Source: Pseudomonadota bacterium
GTDB taxonomy: Bacteria > Myxococcota_A > Bradymonadia > Bradymonadales > GCA-2716585
Reading direction: 5' to 3'
NCBI GenBank assembly: GCA_005804885.1
Contig: SYOX01000093.1
Coordinates: forward strand, 1-64,000
Length of the DNA stretch: 64,000 bases
Positions 51,977-60,487 of this stretch are shown one piece after another. Position 1 is the first letter of the stretch; every line of letters starts with the position of its first letter. Under the pieces are notes generated by a model, which had not been told where the DNA came from, ran no database searches, and saw only the letters and a list, made by a program, of their open reading frames with translations. Position numbers and translations under genes: made by a program.

Positions 51977-54856
51977 TCAGCGGTCGGGGATGACCTCGAT
52001 GACCTCAGCGGCTGCGGGGACGGGGAGGTCCTGGGAGTCGAGGTCGAGGTCGTTGTCGCGGTTGATGACCTCGGTGAAGGAGCGGCCGAAGTCGAAGTCT
52101 TCGGCCTGGACGTTGAGGCCGACGCGGTTGGCGGTGATGAGGCCGCGGGCGGCGTTCAGGTCGGTGGCCTGGAAGATCTGGATGCCGGCGAGGGCATTGC
52201 CCTCGATGATGAAGCGGTCGAGCTGGATGTCGGCGTTGTAGAGCAGGATCAGGCCCGTGCCGCCGGGTGCGTCGGGGCAGAGGATCCCGCAGGCGGTCTT
52301 CTCGGTGCGCAGGATGGAGGCGTCCTGGATCTGGAGGAGGGTGCCGAGGTCGGCGGCGGCCAGCCCGAAGTCCTTGTTGTCGCGCACGACGATCCTGGTC
52401 AGGGTGCCCTGGGCCGAGTCGGCCCAGATCGCGCCCCGGCCCGAGATCAGATCCTTGCGCTGGGGTTGTGTGTCGGCGATGACGACGTCGGTCAGATCCA
52501 TGCGGGTGCCTGGGTTGTGGACCACGGCGCCGATCTCGTGGTTGCGGGCGATGACCCCGCGCTCGATCGTCATCGTCGAGCCGCCGCTGACGTTGATCCC
52601 GCGGCCGAAGAGGCCGTTGTCGTTCCGGGGGCGGGTTTCGAGGATGAGCGCGTCCTTCATGGACAAGTTCCCTTCGAAGGCGACGTTGACCCCCGTGTAG
52701 AAGTTGCCCTTGATCAAGGCCCGGACCACCTCGACGACGGCGCCCTGCTGAACCCCGAGGCCGGCGCTGGACTGTCTGAGGCCGGGCGGCGAGCCGGTGT
52801 CCTCGATCCTGAGGTCCGTCATCGTCGCGCTGGCCCCTTCGATCCCGATGAGCACGCCGGTCTCGGTGTTTCGCAGCAGGGCCGCCCGCGTGAGGGTCAG
52901 CGCGCTCTGGGCAGCGCACTTGATCCCGTAGCCCTCCAGGCCAGTGCGGGCGTGGGCGCGGGTGTCGGCCACGATCAGGTCCTCGGCGCTGACGTCCGCC
53001 CGAGCCAGGCTCATGCTGGCGGTCTTGTTCCTCAGGAGGGCGACGCGCGTCAGCCGCCCGACGGAGCGCCCCTGGAGCTGAACCCCGAAGCCGCCCTCCC
53101 GGTTCCCTTCGCGGTGCAGGGTGTCGGCCACGACGACGTCGACGAGTTCGAGGTCGGCGTCGTCGGAGGCGAGTATCCCCACGTCGCGGTTTCGGAGCAC
53201 GAGGCCGCGCTCGACGCGCAGGACGCCGCCGTCCTGAACGACCAGCCCGCGCCCGTCGGACAGGGCCACGGGGCGCGAGCGGGTGTCGCTGATGAGGGCG
53301 TCGACCAGCTCAAGGCGCGCGCCGTCGAGGCCGATGAGCGCCCCGGCCTCGTGGTTGCCCACCAGCGCGACCCGCTGGCCGGTCATGCTCGCCCCCGAGG
53401 TCACCGAGAGCCCGAAGCCCAGGAAGCGCCCGTCCTGCTCGGGGGCCGTCTCCTGCACCCGCACGTCGGTCATGGTCACCTCGGAGCCCGATCCGAGGGC
53501 CATGACCCCCACGTCCAGGTTGCGGGCCACCACGACGCGCTCCATGGTCAGCCTGGCCCTGGCCTCGACGACCACCCCGCGGCCCGCCTTGCGATCCCTC
53601 GCCCGGGCGCGGGTGTCGGCCACGAGGGTGTCCCGGAGGGCGAGGCTGCTGCGCGATCCCGTCACGTAGACGCCGAGGGTGTGGTTCTCGATGATCGCCC
53701 CGCCCTCAAAGGTCACCGAGGCGTTCGAGGGCACCATGAGCCCCTGACCTCCGTTCTGCCCCCCCGGGTCTGGCCGCGTCCCCGCGATCACCACCGATTC
53801 GAAGCGCAGCTCGCCGTTGGGGCTGTCCTGCGCCGTCGCCCCGACCCGCTGGACCCCGTCGACCCGCACCGCCACGATCGACGCCGCCCCTCGCAGCCCC
53901 AGGACCCGTATCCCCCCCCGGTCGCCGGAGAGGCTCATGTCGCTGACGCGCTCGGCGGCGCCCGAGAGCTGAAGGACGAAGCCCGTCGTGCTCGGCGGCG
54001 CGGTGATCAGCGTCCCCTCCGTGCAGGCCCCCACCAGCGCCACCCGCCGCGACAGGTCGAGCGCCTCGGTCAGCTCCCCGCGCCCCAGCGCCACGATGCC
54101 CCCGTCCTCGGCCGCCGCCAGCGCCTCGGCCACGGACCCGAAGGGCGCCCCGCGCGATCCGTCGCCGCCGCCCTCGATCCCCGCGCCGACGTACACGATC
54201 GCGCCCTGATGGCCCGGCGCCCGCGCCCGGATCGCGGCCTCCGCGTGCCACGCCTCCCCCTCCGGCGGGCACTCCGGGCCTTGCCTCACGCAGCCGCCCT
54301 CACCTGGCCGTGCGAGGGAGCCCGGCGGACATTGCTCGGGCATCGGCGGGGGCTGGCAGACGCTCACCGGCGCCGCGACCCCGTCGCCGCCCGCGTCGCC
54401 GTCAAGCTCGACGGCCACCTCCCAGCCCTCGGGGCAGCGCCATGCCGCCATCCGCGGCGCCTCGGGCGGCGTGGGCAGGCAGATCCCCTCATCGCCGCGC
54501 TCGCCGCCGGGGCACTCCGCCTCGGGGGTGGGGCGCGGCGGCTCAGGCAGGCAGAAGCCGTCGTCGTCGCGCGCGCCAGAGCACTCGCCGGGGTCGACCT
54601 CCTCGACGACGTCGGGCTCGGCGCCGCCGACGTCTTCGACGGGCTCCGGCGCCGGCGCCGAGGCGGGGTCGCCGCAGGCCCCGAGCGCGCCGAGGCCCCC
54701 GAGCAACGCCAGCGCGGCCACCCGGGCGGCGACGCTCGATCGACCACCCCGCGCGCAAGCGTCGATCTGCGCCAGCGCGACGATCCCATCATGAGGTGCG
54801 ATCATCGCGGTCGCGCGATCGGCGCCGAGAGGGGCGGAAGGAGGTCGGCGGGCCAT
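51977..54856 (-). CDS. Right-handed parallel beta-helix lipoprotein
   Basis: The 959-aa protein has a long N-region, a hydrophobic stretch and a lipobox (ALGAC, then GDPA) near residue 61. A Glu/Pro-rich linker and short Cys segments follow (ECSGARDDDGFCLPEP type). From about residue 220 to the end it is a DUF1565-like beta-helix with repeated turns (VYVGAGIEGGGDGSRGAPFGS, then many GRGL/GVMALGSG/VADTRA coils). It is probably a stalk-like surface protein. I chose ATG 54856 because GGGAG lies 6 bases upstream. The gene begins next to repeat element copy B. Confidence 0.8.
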   Translation of the reverse strand: MARRPPSAPLGADRATAMIAPHDGIVALAQIDACARGGRSSVAARVAALALLGGLGALGACGDPASAPAPEPVEDVGGAEPDVVEEVDPGECSGARDDDGFCLPEPPRPTPEAECPGGERGDEGICLPTPPEAPRMAAWRCPEGWEVAVELDGDAGGDGVAAPVSVCQPPPMPEQCPPGSLARPGEGGCVRQGPECPPEGEAWHAEAAIRARAPGHQGAIVYVGAGIEGGGDGSRGAPFGSVAEALAAAEDGGIVALGRGELTEALDLSRRVALVGACTEGTLITAPPSTTGFVLQLSGAAERVSDMSLSGDRGGIRVLGLRGAASIVAVRVDGVQRVGATAQDSPNGELRFESVVIAGTRPDPGGQNGGQGLMVPSNASVTFEGGAIIENHTLGVYVTGSRSSLALRDTLVADTRARARDRKAGRGVVVEARARLTMERVVVARNLDVGVMALGSGSEVTMTDVRVQETAPEQDGRFLGFGLSVTSGASMTGQRVALVGNHEAGALIGLDGARLELVDALISDTRSRPVALSDGRGLVVQDGGVLRVERGLVLRNRDVGILASDDADLELVDVVVADTLHREGNREGGFGVQLQGRSVGRLTRVALLRNKTASMSLARADVSAEDLIVADTRAHARTGLEGYGIKCAAQSALTLTRAALLRNTETGVLIGIEGASATMTDLRIEDTGSPPGLRQSSAGLGVQQGAVVEVVRALIKGNFYTGVNVAFEGNLSMKDALILETRPRNDNGLFGRGINVSGGSTMTIERGVIARNHEIGAVVHNPGTRMDLTDVVIADTQPQRKDLISGRGAIWADSAQGTLTRIVVRDNKDFGLAAADLGTLLQIQDASILRTEKTACGILCPDAPGGTGLILLYNADIQLDRFIIEGNALAGIQIFQATDLNAARGLITANRVGLNVQAEDFDFGRSFTEVINRDNDLDLDSQDLPVPAAAEVIEVIPDR

Positions 54857-54938
54857 GGCAATCTCCCAGGAAGCGTTGGAGCTGTCGAAGGAGCAGGATA
54901 GGGCCTTCAGGCGCAAGATGACAGGCTCCCGGCGAGGG

Positions 54939-54985
54939 CAGGTTCGCTCAGGGAAGGCTCAAGGCCTCTTCGACGCGCGCCGCCC
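54939..54985. repeat. Half-copy of the 20.1-kb mini-element
   Basis: CAGGTTCGCTC, then GAAGGCTC, then CTTCG and CGCGCGC appear in the same order and spacing as in 20084-20130. The right half is replaced by the start of inverted-repeat copy B. Confidence 0.5.
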
Positions 54986-54988
54986 CAC

Positions 54989-55283
54989 AACGCCCCACGC
55001 TCCTCGCACCGCCCCCCACAAGGGGGGACGGGCTCGTCGGGTGGGGCTAGAAACGCGGGGTGGGCTGCGCCCTGTCGGTCGCAGGCCAGCGGGCGGCCCA
55101 GGTCGACACCCGGGACAGTGAAAAACCAAATCTGCAGGCCCACTTAGGTGCGGTGATCCGCCCCTGCGATCCGCTGTCGTCCGCCCGCCGGTCTGCGCCC
55201 GATGGGCGCAGCCCACCCTGAAATTCTAGCCCCACCCGACGAGCCCGTCCCCAACGGGGGCGGTGCGAGGAGCGTGGGGCGTT
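54989..55283. mobile_element. Large inverted-repeat element, copy B
   Basis: Arms 54989-55050 and 55226-55283 are complementary apart from a few bases in the centre of the arms, and match the arms of copy A. The core is homologous to copy A in reverse orientation. It fills most of the 647-bp gap between the beta-helix and HEAT genes. No transposase or credible gene is inside. Confidence 0.75.
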
Positions 55284-55375
55284 CGTCGAGCGTGGGGTGC
55301 TCGTGTGGCGTGGGGGTGAGCGTCGAGCGTGGGGCGTTTGTCGAGCGTGGGGCGCTCGTGGGGCGGTCCGATCGA
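55276..55375. repeat. 18-bp minisatellite beside copy B
   Basis: Degenerate units of GTCGAGCGTGGGG(C/T)G follow the right arm, the same motif as beside copy A (27.92-28.13 kb). Confidence 0.6.
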
Positions 55376-55423
55376 TCGTGACTTCACCGAGCGAATCTGC
55401 CGGTGAGGGTGCAGGCGCGGCTC

Positions 55424-55504
55424 ATACGGAACCACACTCAAGCCACTTCCATGTTGGGCCGCCAGGAAGCCCAAGATGACAGTGGTTCAAACGTGGTTCC
55501 GTAT
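55424..55504 (-). terminator. Long stem-loop after the HEAT-repeat gene
   Basis: ATACGGAACCAC (55424-55435) and its exact complement (55493-55504) bracket an 81-bp segment, with weaker pairing continuing inward. The right arm touches the HEAT gene's stop codon. Read on the minus strand it could act as a terminator or mRNA end structure; a mobile palindrome is the alternative. Confidence 0.5.
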
Positions 55505-58188
55505 CAGACGGGGTCGGTGGTGGTCGGGGTCTTGAGGCCGATCAGCGGGGCGATCTCGAGGTACTTCTTGCGCCGCCCGAGCTCCAGCTCCTCGCGCAGC
55601 GGGTGCTTGCTCGGGAGCGTGACGCGGACGAGCCTCAGCCCGTGCTCCTCGCCTTCATTCTCCTTGCGAGAGTTGCCGCGCTCGAGGGTGGCGCCGAAGC
55701 CCTGCCAGAGCTCAAGGGCGGTGGACTCGGCGCGCATCATGTAGCTGGCGTGGACCGAGCCGCCGTCGACGCGGACCTCCAGGTTCTCGGGAGGGATGCC
55801 CTGGGTCTGGCACCAGCGCCACGCGCGGGCGACGGCGTCGGTGAAGACGGGGACGTCCTCGCGCTGGAAGAGCCTCGCGCGGCGTCCGCCCTCCAGGAGC
55901 TTGAGGCGCGCGTCGATGAAGGCGTCGCCGCCGCCGGCCATCAGGACGCTGACGGGGAGCCATGTGAGCTTGTCGTTCGCGACGGTGATGGCGGCCAGCG
56001 GCTCGATCTTGCTCCACCCCCAGGGGCGTTGTCGCAGCTCGGCGGGCCATTCGTGGACCTTGTGGCTCTTGAGGTAGTCCAGGGCGAGGGCGAGGGCGTC
56101 GTCGCCGTGGAAGCGCTGGAGCAGGTCGCAGAGACGCACCCAGAGGGGCAGGGAGGGCTTCTCGTAGACCAGGGCTCTGAGCTGCTCCATGGCGCCGCTC
56201 ATGTCCAGCGGGTCGTCGGGGTTGTAGGCGCCGAAGTGCTCCGAGCGGTCGACGGAGGCCTGGGCGATCGGGTCGCAGGCCAGGATGGCCTCGTCGATGA
56301 GGGCCTTGACCTTGCTGGAGCGCTCGGCGGCCCTGGCGGCTCTGAGGGCGGGCAGCGCGGCGGCGCGGCCTGCGAGCTTGAGGGCGGTGACGACGCCGGA
56401 GCGGACGTGCGCCTTCTTGTCCTTGATGAGCGCCGAGACCTTCGGGGGGAGGCCCTCGGGGTGGAGGTCGATCAGGTGACGCGCGGCGCGCTCGCGGACA
56501 AGCTCGGAGGTGTCGCCAAGCGCCGTCAGGTGGAGCTCCTCGTCGCCCGCGCCTCGGTCGCAGAGCCAGCCGTAGAGTTCGACGCGCTCGCGGGCCTTGC
56601 GGTGCTCCAGGAAGTGGGCGCCGTGGCGCAGGACGGGGGTCTGGCCGAAGATCTCGGCGATCTTGTCGAGGTAGGAGCGCGCCCCGGCGGGATCGGGGAA
56701 GGTGTTGGCGCTGAGTTCGAGGGCCAGCAGCGCGAAGGCCAGCGCGCGGTGGTCCCGTCGGAAGAAGCGCAAGGTGTCGAGCCAGATGGTCTCCCAGCTG
56801 TCGGATCGGAAGTTGCGGCGGGTGAAGTCGTCGAGCAGGAAGGCCAGGAAGTGGCGACCCTGGAGGAGGCCAGCGCGCCAGCGTCGGCAGGGGGGGTCGT
56901 TGTAGTGGCCGCTCAGGACCCAGTTGCCGGTGAAGCCGTGGGAGGGGTTGAGCGCCGCGGCCATGGCCAGGGCCTCGGCGGGGTCGGCCTCGACGATCTC
57001 GTCATCGAGGCGGTCCAGAATCCAGGCCGCCCATTGGTCGCGGGTGCGGGCTGGCCCGGCGGTGTCATCCAGGGGGAGGGTGGAGGTCGGGCGCGGGGGG
57101 AGGTCGAGCTGGCGGGCGAGCCTCGCCAGGAGGTCGGCGGCCCAGGGCTGTTCGGGCGGGTGGAGTCGAAGGGCCGAGGCGGCGAGCGTGGGGTCGATGG
57201 CGGCGAGCATTTCGGCGGCGGTGAAGGCGACGAAGTCGCCCGGGTTGTTGAGGAGTTGGATGAGGGTGTTGAGGTGCTGGGGCTCGGCGAGCCGCCCGAG
57301 CGCGGCGACGAGCAGGAAGTAGCCCTGGTCGAGCTGGCCGTTGAGGCCGTTGATGATCGCGGGCAGGGCGACGGGTCCGAGGGCGACGAAGGTGTTTTCG
57401 ATGCGGTTGCTGAAGGCGTTGAGGTTGATCTTCTGTTTGGCGAGCTTGACGAGGCAGAGGGCGATGGGGTGGGTCGGGCAGAAGGGGAAGAACTCCCAGG
57501 CCTGGTCGCGCTGCCTGAGCAGGGCGGCTTCGAGGCGGTCGGCGGGCCACCAGCGCAGGATGGGGTCGAGGGCCTCCTGGGTGGTGTAGAAGTTTCTTCG
57601 GTAGCTGTTGAGCATGCGATCGAGGGCGGCGTCGAGGCGAGGTTGTGGGGGTGTGTCGGGGTCCATGTCGAGGGTAAACCTGAGCAACGACAGGGAGTTG
57701 GAGCCGTAAGGGTCCTGGTTGGCGAGGGAGCGGCTGGTTTCGAGTTCGATGGCCTCGTAGGCGAAGGGGAGGTTCTTGAAGAGGAGGTGGCCCTGGTGGG
57801 AGCCTCTCCAGGACAAGGGGATCATGACGGCGGCCAGGCGTCCGGCGAGGGTGCTCTGGTGGGCGGCGCGGCGCTCGTCGGGGAGGAGGGCGAGGGCTTG
57901 GCTCAGGGGTGGGGTGAGGTCGTGGGCGGCTTCCTGGGGGATGTTCTGGAGGAAGGTGTTCAGGAGGGGGTCAAGGCGAGGGTCGAGGTCGGGGCCTTGG
58001 ATGGAGAGGATGGCGGCGGCGACGGCGGCGGTGCGGCCGTGTTCGTCGTTGTTGGAGGAGGCGAGCCTGGCGGAGAGCCTGTCGGCGCGCGTGAGGAGGG
58101 CGGCGAGGCCGCGATCATCGTCGTCGAGGCTCCAGGACTTCAGGTGTGAGGTGAAGTGTTTCAGGAGCGCTTCCTGGAGTGTGAGCAT
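55504..58188 (-). CDS. HEAT-repeat protein
   Basis: The 894-aa protein lacks a signal peptide. The central part has HEAT-type helical repeats (LGPVALPAIINGL, LVAALGRLAEPQHLNTLIQLL, ALGDTSELVRERAARHLIDL, LIKDKKAHVRSGVVTALKLA). The N-terminal 200 and C-terminal ~250 residues are helical to mixed without a family I recognise. It is probably a scaffold or protein-binding factor. GGAGGACCC precedes the ATG at 58188; a longer frame upstream lacks such a site. It is divergent from a small exported protein gene, sharing about 110 bp of promoter region. Confidence 0.72.
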   Translation of the reverse strand: MLTLQEALLKHFTSHLKSWSLDDDDRGLAALLTRADRLSARLASSNNDEHGRTAAVAAAILSIQGPDLDPRLDPLLNTFLQNIPQEAAHDLTPPLSQALALLPDERRAAHQSTLAGRLAAVMIPLSWRGSHQGHLLFKNLPFAYEAIELETSRSLANQDPYGSNSLSLLRFTLDMDPDTPPQPRLDAALDRMLNSYRRNFYTTQEALDPILRWWPADRLEAALLRQRDQAWEFFPFCPTHPIALCLVKLAKQKINLNAFSNRIENTFVALGPVALPAIINGLNGQLDQGYFLLVAALGRLAEPQHLNTLIQLLNNPGDFVAFTAAEMLAAIDPTLAASALRLHPPEQPWAADLLARLARQLDLPPRPTSTLPLDDTAGPARTRDQWAAWILDRLDDEIVEADPAEALAMAAALNPSHGFTGNWVLSGHYNDPPCRRWRAGLLQGRHFLAFLLDDFTRRNFRSDSWETIWLDTLRFFRRDHRALAFALLALELSANTFPDPAGARSYLDKIAEIFGQTPVLRHGAHFLEHRKARERVELYGWLCDRGAGDEELHLTALGDTSELVRERAARHLIDLHPEGLPPKVSALIKDKKAHVRSGVVTALKLAGRAAALPALRAARAAERSSKVKALIDEAILACDPIAQASVDRSEHFGAYNPDDPLDMSGAMEQLRALVYEKPSLPLWVRLCDLLQRFHGDDALALALDYLKSHKVHEWPAELRQRPWGWSKIEPLAAITVANDKLTWLPVSVLMAGGGDAFIDARLKLLEGGRRARLFQREDVPVFTDAVARAWRWCQTQGIPPENLEVRVDGGSVHASYMMRAESTALELWQGFGATLERGNSRKENEGEEHGLRLVRVTLPSKHPLREELELGRRKKYLEIAPLIGLKTPTTTDPV

Positions 58189-58300
58189 GGGTCCTCCCTG
58201 GGGCCTGTGGCGAGCAGGGGCGAGTTTTGACCAGAGTCTGTAGAAAGTCACGCCCTGTTTGAGCTTGGGGCAGGGTGAAGGAAGAGGAGCGAGGTTGGCG

Positions 58301-58843
58301 ATGAAGGCGACGAGGAAGGTGGCGGCGGGTCTGGCGTTGGTGTTGGCGTCGGCGGGGGTCTATCAGGTGGGAGGGTGGATTCTTGATGAGGGATCGGGGG
58401 TTGAGCACCTCAAGGGTCGGGCGTGGGTCAACCAGCTGCCCAGGACGCCCAAGGATAGGGTCCATGTGCTCTTTCTGGATACGGAGAGCCCCTTCGGGGT
58501 GACGATCCATGGGTCGAATTACCGGCACTTGACCAACGCGGTGCAGTTCAGGCTGGAGGGAGATGTGCTGGAGTTGATCTCCTTGCAGGATGAGGTCAAG
58601 GCGCAGGTCAAGGTCAGGACCTGGGAGTGCGAGGAGGCGCCGGAGGGTCTGGATCTGTGTCTGGAGATCGCGGCGCGGGGGCGCAAGGTCAGGCTCTTCA
58701 GCGCGCGGGCGTGGGGCGATGAGGGGGAGTCGGGCGTGGTGGCGCTGGCTCGTGGGGCGGTGCCGGATGCGTCGACGGCGCAGGTGGGGGGGGCGGCTGA
58801 GGTTGCCGGCCCCGATGAGATCGAGGCGGTGCTGGGTTTTTGA
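58301..58843 (+). CDS. Hypothetical exported or anchored protein, 180 aa
   Basis: The protein starts MKATRKVAAGLALVLASAG, a signal peptide or anchor. The mature part is beta-rich with no family I know (VHVLFLDTESPFGVTIHGSN, VQFRLEGDVLELISL). AGGAGCGAGG lies just before the ATG at 58301; a longer frame opens at 58259. Its position divergent to the HEAT gene does not explain its role. Confidence 0.6.
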   Translation: MKATRKVAAGLALVLASAGVYQVGGWILDEGSGVEHLKGRAWVNQLPRTPKDRVHVLFLDTESPFGVTIHGSNYRHLTNAVQFRLEGDVLELISLQDEVKAQVKVRTWECEEAPEGLDLCLEIAARGRKVRLFSARAWGDEGESGVVALARGAVPDASTAQVGGAAEVAGPDEIEAVLGF

Positions 58844-58929
58844 GCGCGCGGCCTGGGGCGTCGTGCGTGGATTCTTGCGTGAAGTCGGGTGAGGATCGGG
58901 GTGGAGCCTGTGGAGGGGGTGACGTGGGG

Positions 58930-59520
58930 TCAGCCCTTCGTGAGCGCCTCCTCGACGAAGTCGAGGCGATCCTGGCCGAAGAACATCTCCTGGCCGACGA
59001 AGAAGGTGGGTGCGCCAAAGACGCCGCGGGCGACGGCTTCGTCGGTGACGGCGCGGAGCTTGTCCTTGATGGCGGGCTGGCGGATGCGTTCGAAGAGGGC
59101 GCGGTGGTCGATGCCGGCTTTGGAGAGGACGTCGGCGACGACCTGCGGCTCGCCCATGTCCTGGCCGTGGACCCAGATGGCGGGGAAGACGACGTCGGAG
59201 AGCTTGTCGAGCCAGCCATCTTCGAGAGCGGCGGTGGCCATGCGCATCAGGGGCATGGTGTTGATGGGGAACCAGGGGTTGATGGACATCTCGATGTCGT
59301 GGCGTGCGCAGAAGCGCGCCATGTCCTTGATGGCCCAGGCGCCCTTGGCCGGCACGCTGATGGGCGAGCGGTTGCCGGTGGCCTTGAAGATCCCGCCGAG
59401 GAGCATGGGGCGATCGATGCGCTCGGCCCCGGTGCGGGCGAGGATGTCGGGTAGTCGGCGCCAGGCGATGTAGGTGGCCGGGCTGCCGTAATCGAAGAAG
59501 AACTCCACTTGTCCTGGCAT
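58930..59520 (-). CDS. DsbA-fold 2-hydroxychromene-2-carboxylate isomerase family
   Basis: The 196-aa protein matches the HCCA isomerase/kappa-GST group: FFFDYGSPATYIAWRRLP with Ser13 as the likely glutathione-contacting residue, ATGNRSPISVPAKG, and GAPTFFVGQEMFFGQDRL with the cis-Pro. These enzymes use glutathione in naphthalene catabolism or act as GSTs; no aromatic-degradation genes are nearby, so a GST-like role is as likely. AGAGGAG lies 6-12 bases before the ATG. Confidence 0.85.
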   Translation of the reverse strand: MPGQVEFFFDYGSPATYIAWRRLPDILARTGAERIDRPMLLGGIFKATGNRSPISVPAKGAWAIKDMARFCARHDIEMSINPWFPINTMPLMRMATAALEDGWLDKLSDVVFPAIWVHGQDMGEPQVVADVLSKAGIDHRALFERIRQPAIKDKLRAVTDEAVARGVFGAPTFFVGQEMFFGQDRLDFVEEALTKG

Positions 59521-59668
59521 CGTGTCTCCTCTGCGTGTGCCTCAAAAAAGGCTCTGGGGCCTTTGATATCAGATCATTGAGGATGGGTGGCGCTGATTTG
59601 AAGGGGGATCGGCCTTGGGGGGTCAGGTCGAGGGGCGTGTGTGGAGGGTTTTGCCTGGGTGGGGGTGT

Positions 59669-60274
59669 TCAATCGAAGCGGACCTTGGATCGGCCATAGA
59701 AGCGCAGGTGGAGGGCGGTGAAGGGGATGAGGGCGTTGCCGTCGGTGAAGGCGGCGCCGTGCGCGCCGGCTTCGATGGCGAGGGTGACTTCGTCGGCGAG
59801 GGGCCAGCGGTAGCCGAGGCTGAGCGCGCTGGCGCTGCCGATGCGCTTGCTCTGGGAGCCGTCGCCGAGGCCGAGGCCGAGTGAGGTGGAGAGGACGAGG
59901 CCGTCGGCGGGGCCGAGGGTGTACTCGACGCGCCAGGCGAACATGTGGAAGTGCGAGGGGTTGCCGTCCAGGTTGGGGGGTTGCCAGGTGGACAGCTCCA
60001 GGCTGGCGGCCCATCGTCGGGTGAGTGCCAGGCCGAAGATCGCGTCGTACTCCAGGCCGAGGGAGGGGTCGTCGGAGAGGCCCGGCTGCTCGACGCGGGC
60101 GAGTCCGAGGCCGAGGTTCATGCCAAAGAACATCGAGCCGGCGCGTCCATGGTTGGCGCGGTCGTGCGCGTCGAGGTCGTCGGCCTGGGCCTGGGCGTGC
60201 GCGGTCGCGGCGATCAGGGGGAGGACGAGGGCGAGGATCGTGGCGGCGGTCGGGGTGAGGGGCCGTTTTTTGAT
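59669..60274 (-). CDS. Outer-membrane barrel protein, paralogue 1 (start unclear)
   Basis: About 201 residues. The first ~25 look like a signal peptide (KKRPLTPTAATILALVLPL, then ATAHAQ), followed by a small beta-barrel with LELSTWQPPNLDG, SHFHMFAWRVEYTLGPADGL and a C-terminal strand ending KVRF. The codon where Met is expected (before KKRPL, 60274-60272) is ATC, and no ATG, GTG or TTG lies between it and a stretch that looks non-coding upstream. Either a rare start, a mutated start or an altered 5' end is involved. It is clearly paralogous to the next gene (shared GLGLA, STW/GTW, FHFH, DGLVLS). Confidence 0.65.
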   Translation of the reverse strand: MKKRPLTPTAATILALVLPLIAATAHAQAQADDLDAHDRANHGRAGSMFFGMNLGLGLARVEQPGLSDDPSLGLEYDAIFGLALTRRWAASLELSTWQPPNLDGNPSHFHMFAWRVEYTLGPADGLVLSTSLGLGLGDGSQSKRIGSASALSLGYRWPLADEVTLAIEAGAHGAAFTDGNALIPFTALHLRFYGRSKVRFD

Positions 60275-60310
60275 CGCGCTTCGGGCGTGGGGGGTGCTGG
60301 GAGGCCGGCA

Positions 60311-60487
60311 AGAGTGCTGGTTGGTTTGACTCCCGTCGTTCGTCGGTCCGACAACGCCGATGCCGGCGTCGTCGATGCTCGGCGGGCCAACGGCCCGCCT
60401 GCGCTCTCCTCCTTGGCCTCGACCTTGCCGACGGCGTCTTCGCTGTCGGCCTCGACGACCTCGGTCCCTCAAACCAATCAGCACTCT
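60311..60487. repeat. Inverted-repeat element between the barrel genes
   Basis: Arms 60311-60329 and 60469-60487 (AGAGTGCTG(G/A)TTGGTTTGA and complement, 18 of 19) enclose ~140 bp with internal hairpins such as GGCGGGCC-AAC-GGCCCGCC. It lies 37 bp before the uncertain start of paralogue 1 and may have displaced its 5' end. Confidence 0.6.

Noticed and set aside
55603-58149. 848-residue plus-strand frame opposite the HEAT gene
   Set aside because: Gly/Val/Glu-biased shadow of the HEAT gene.
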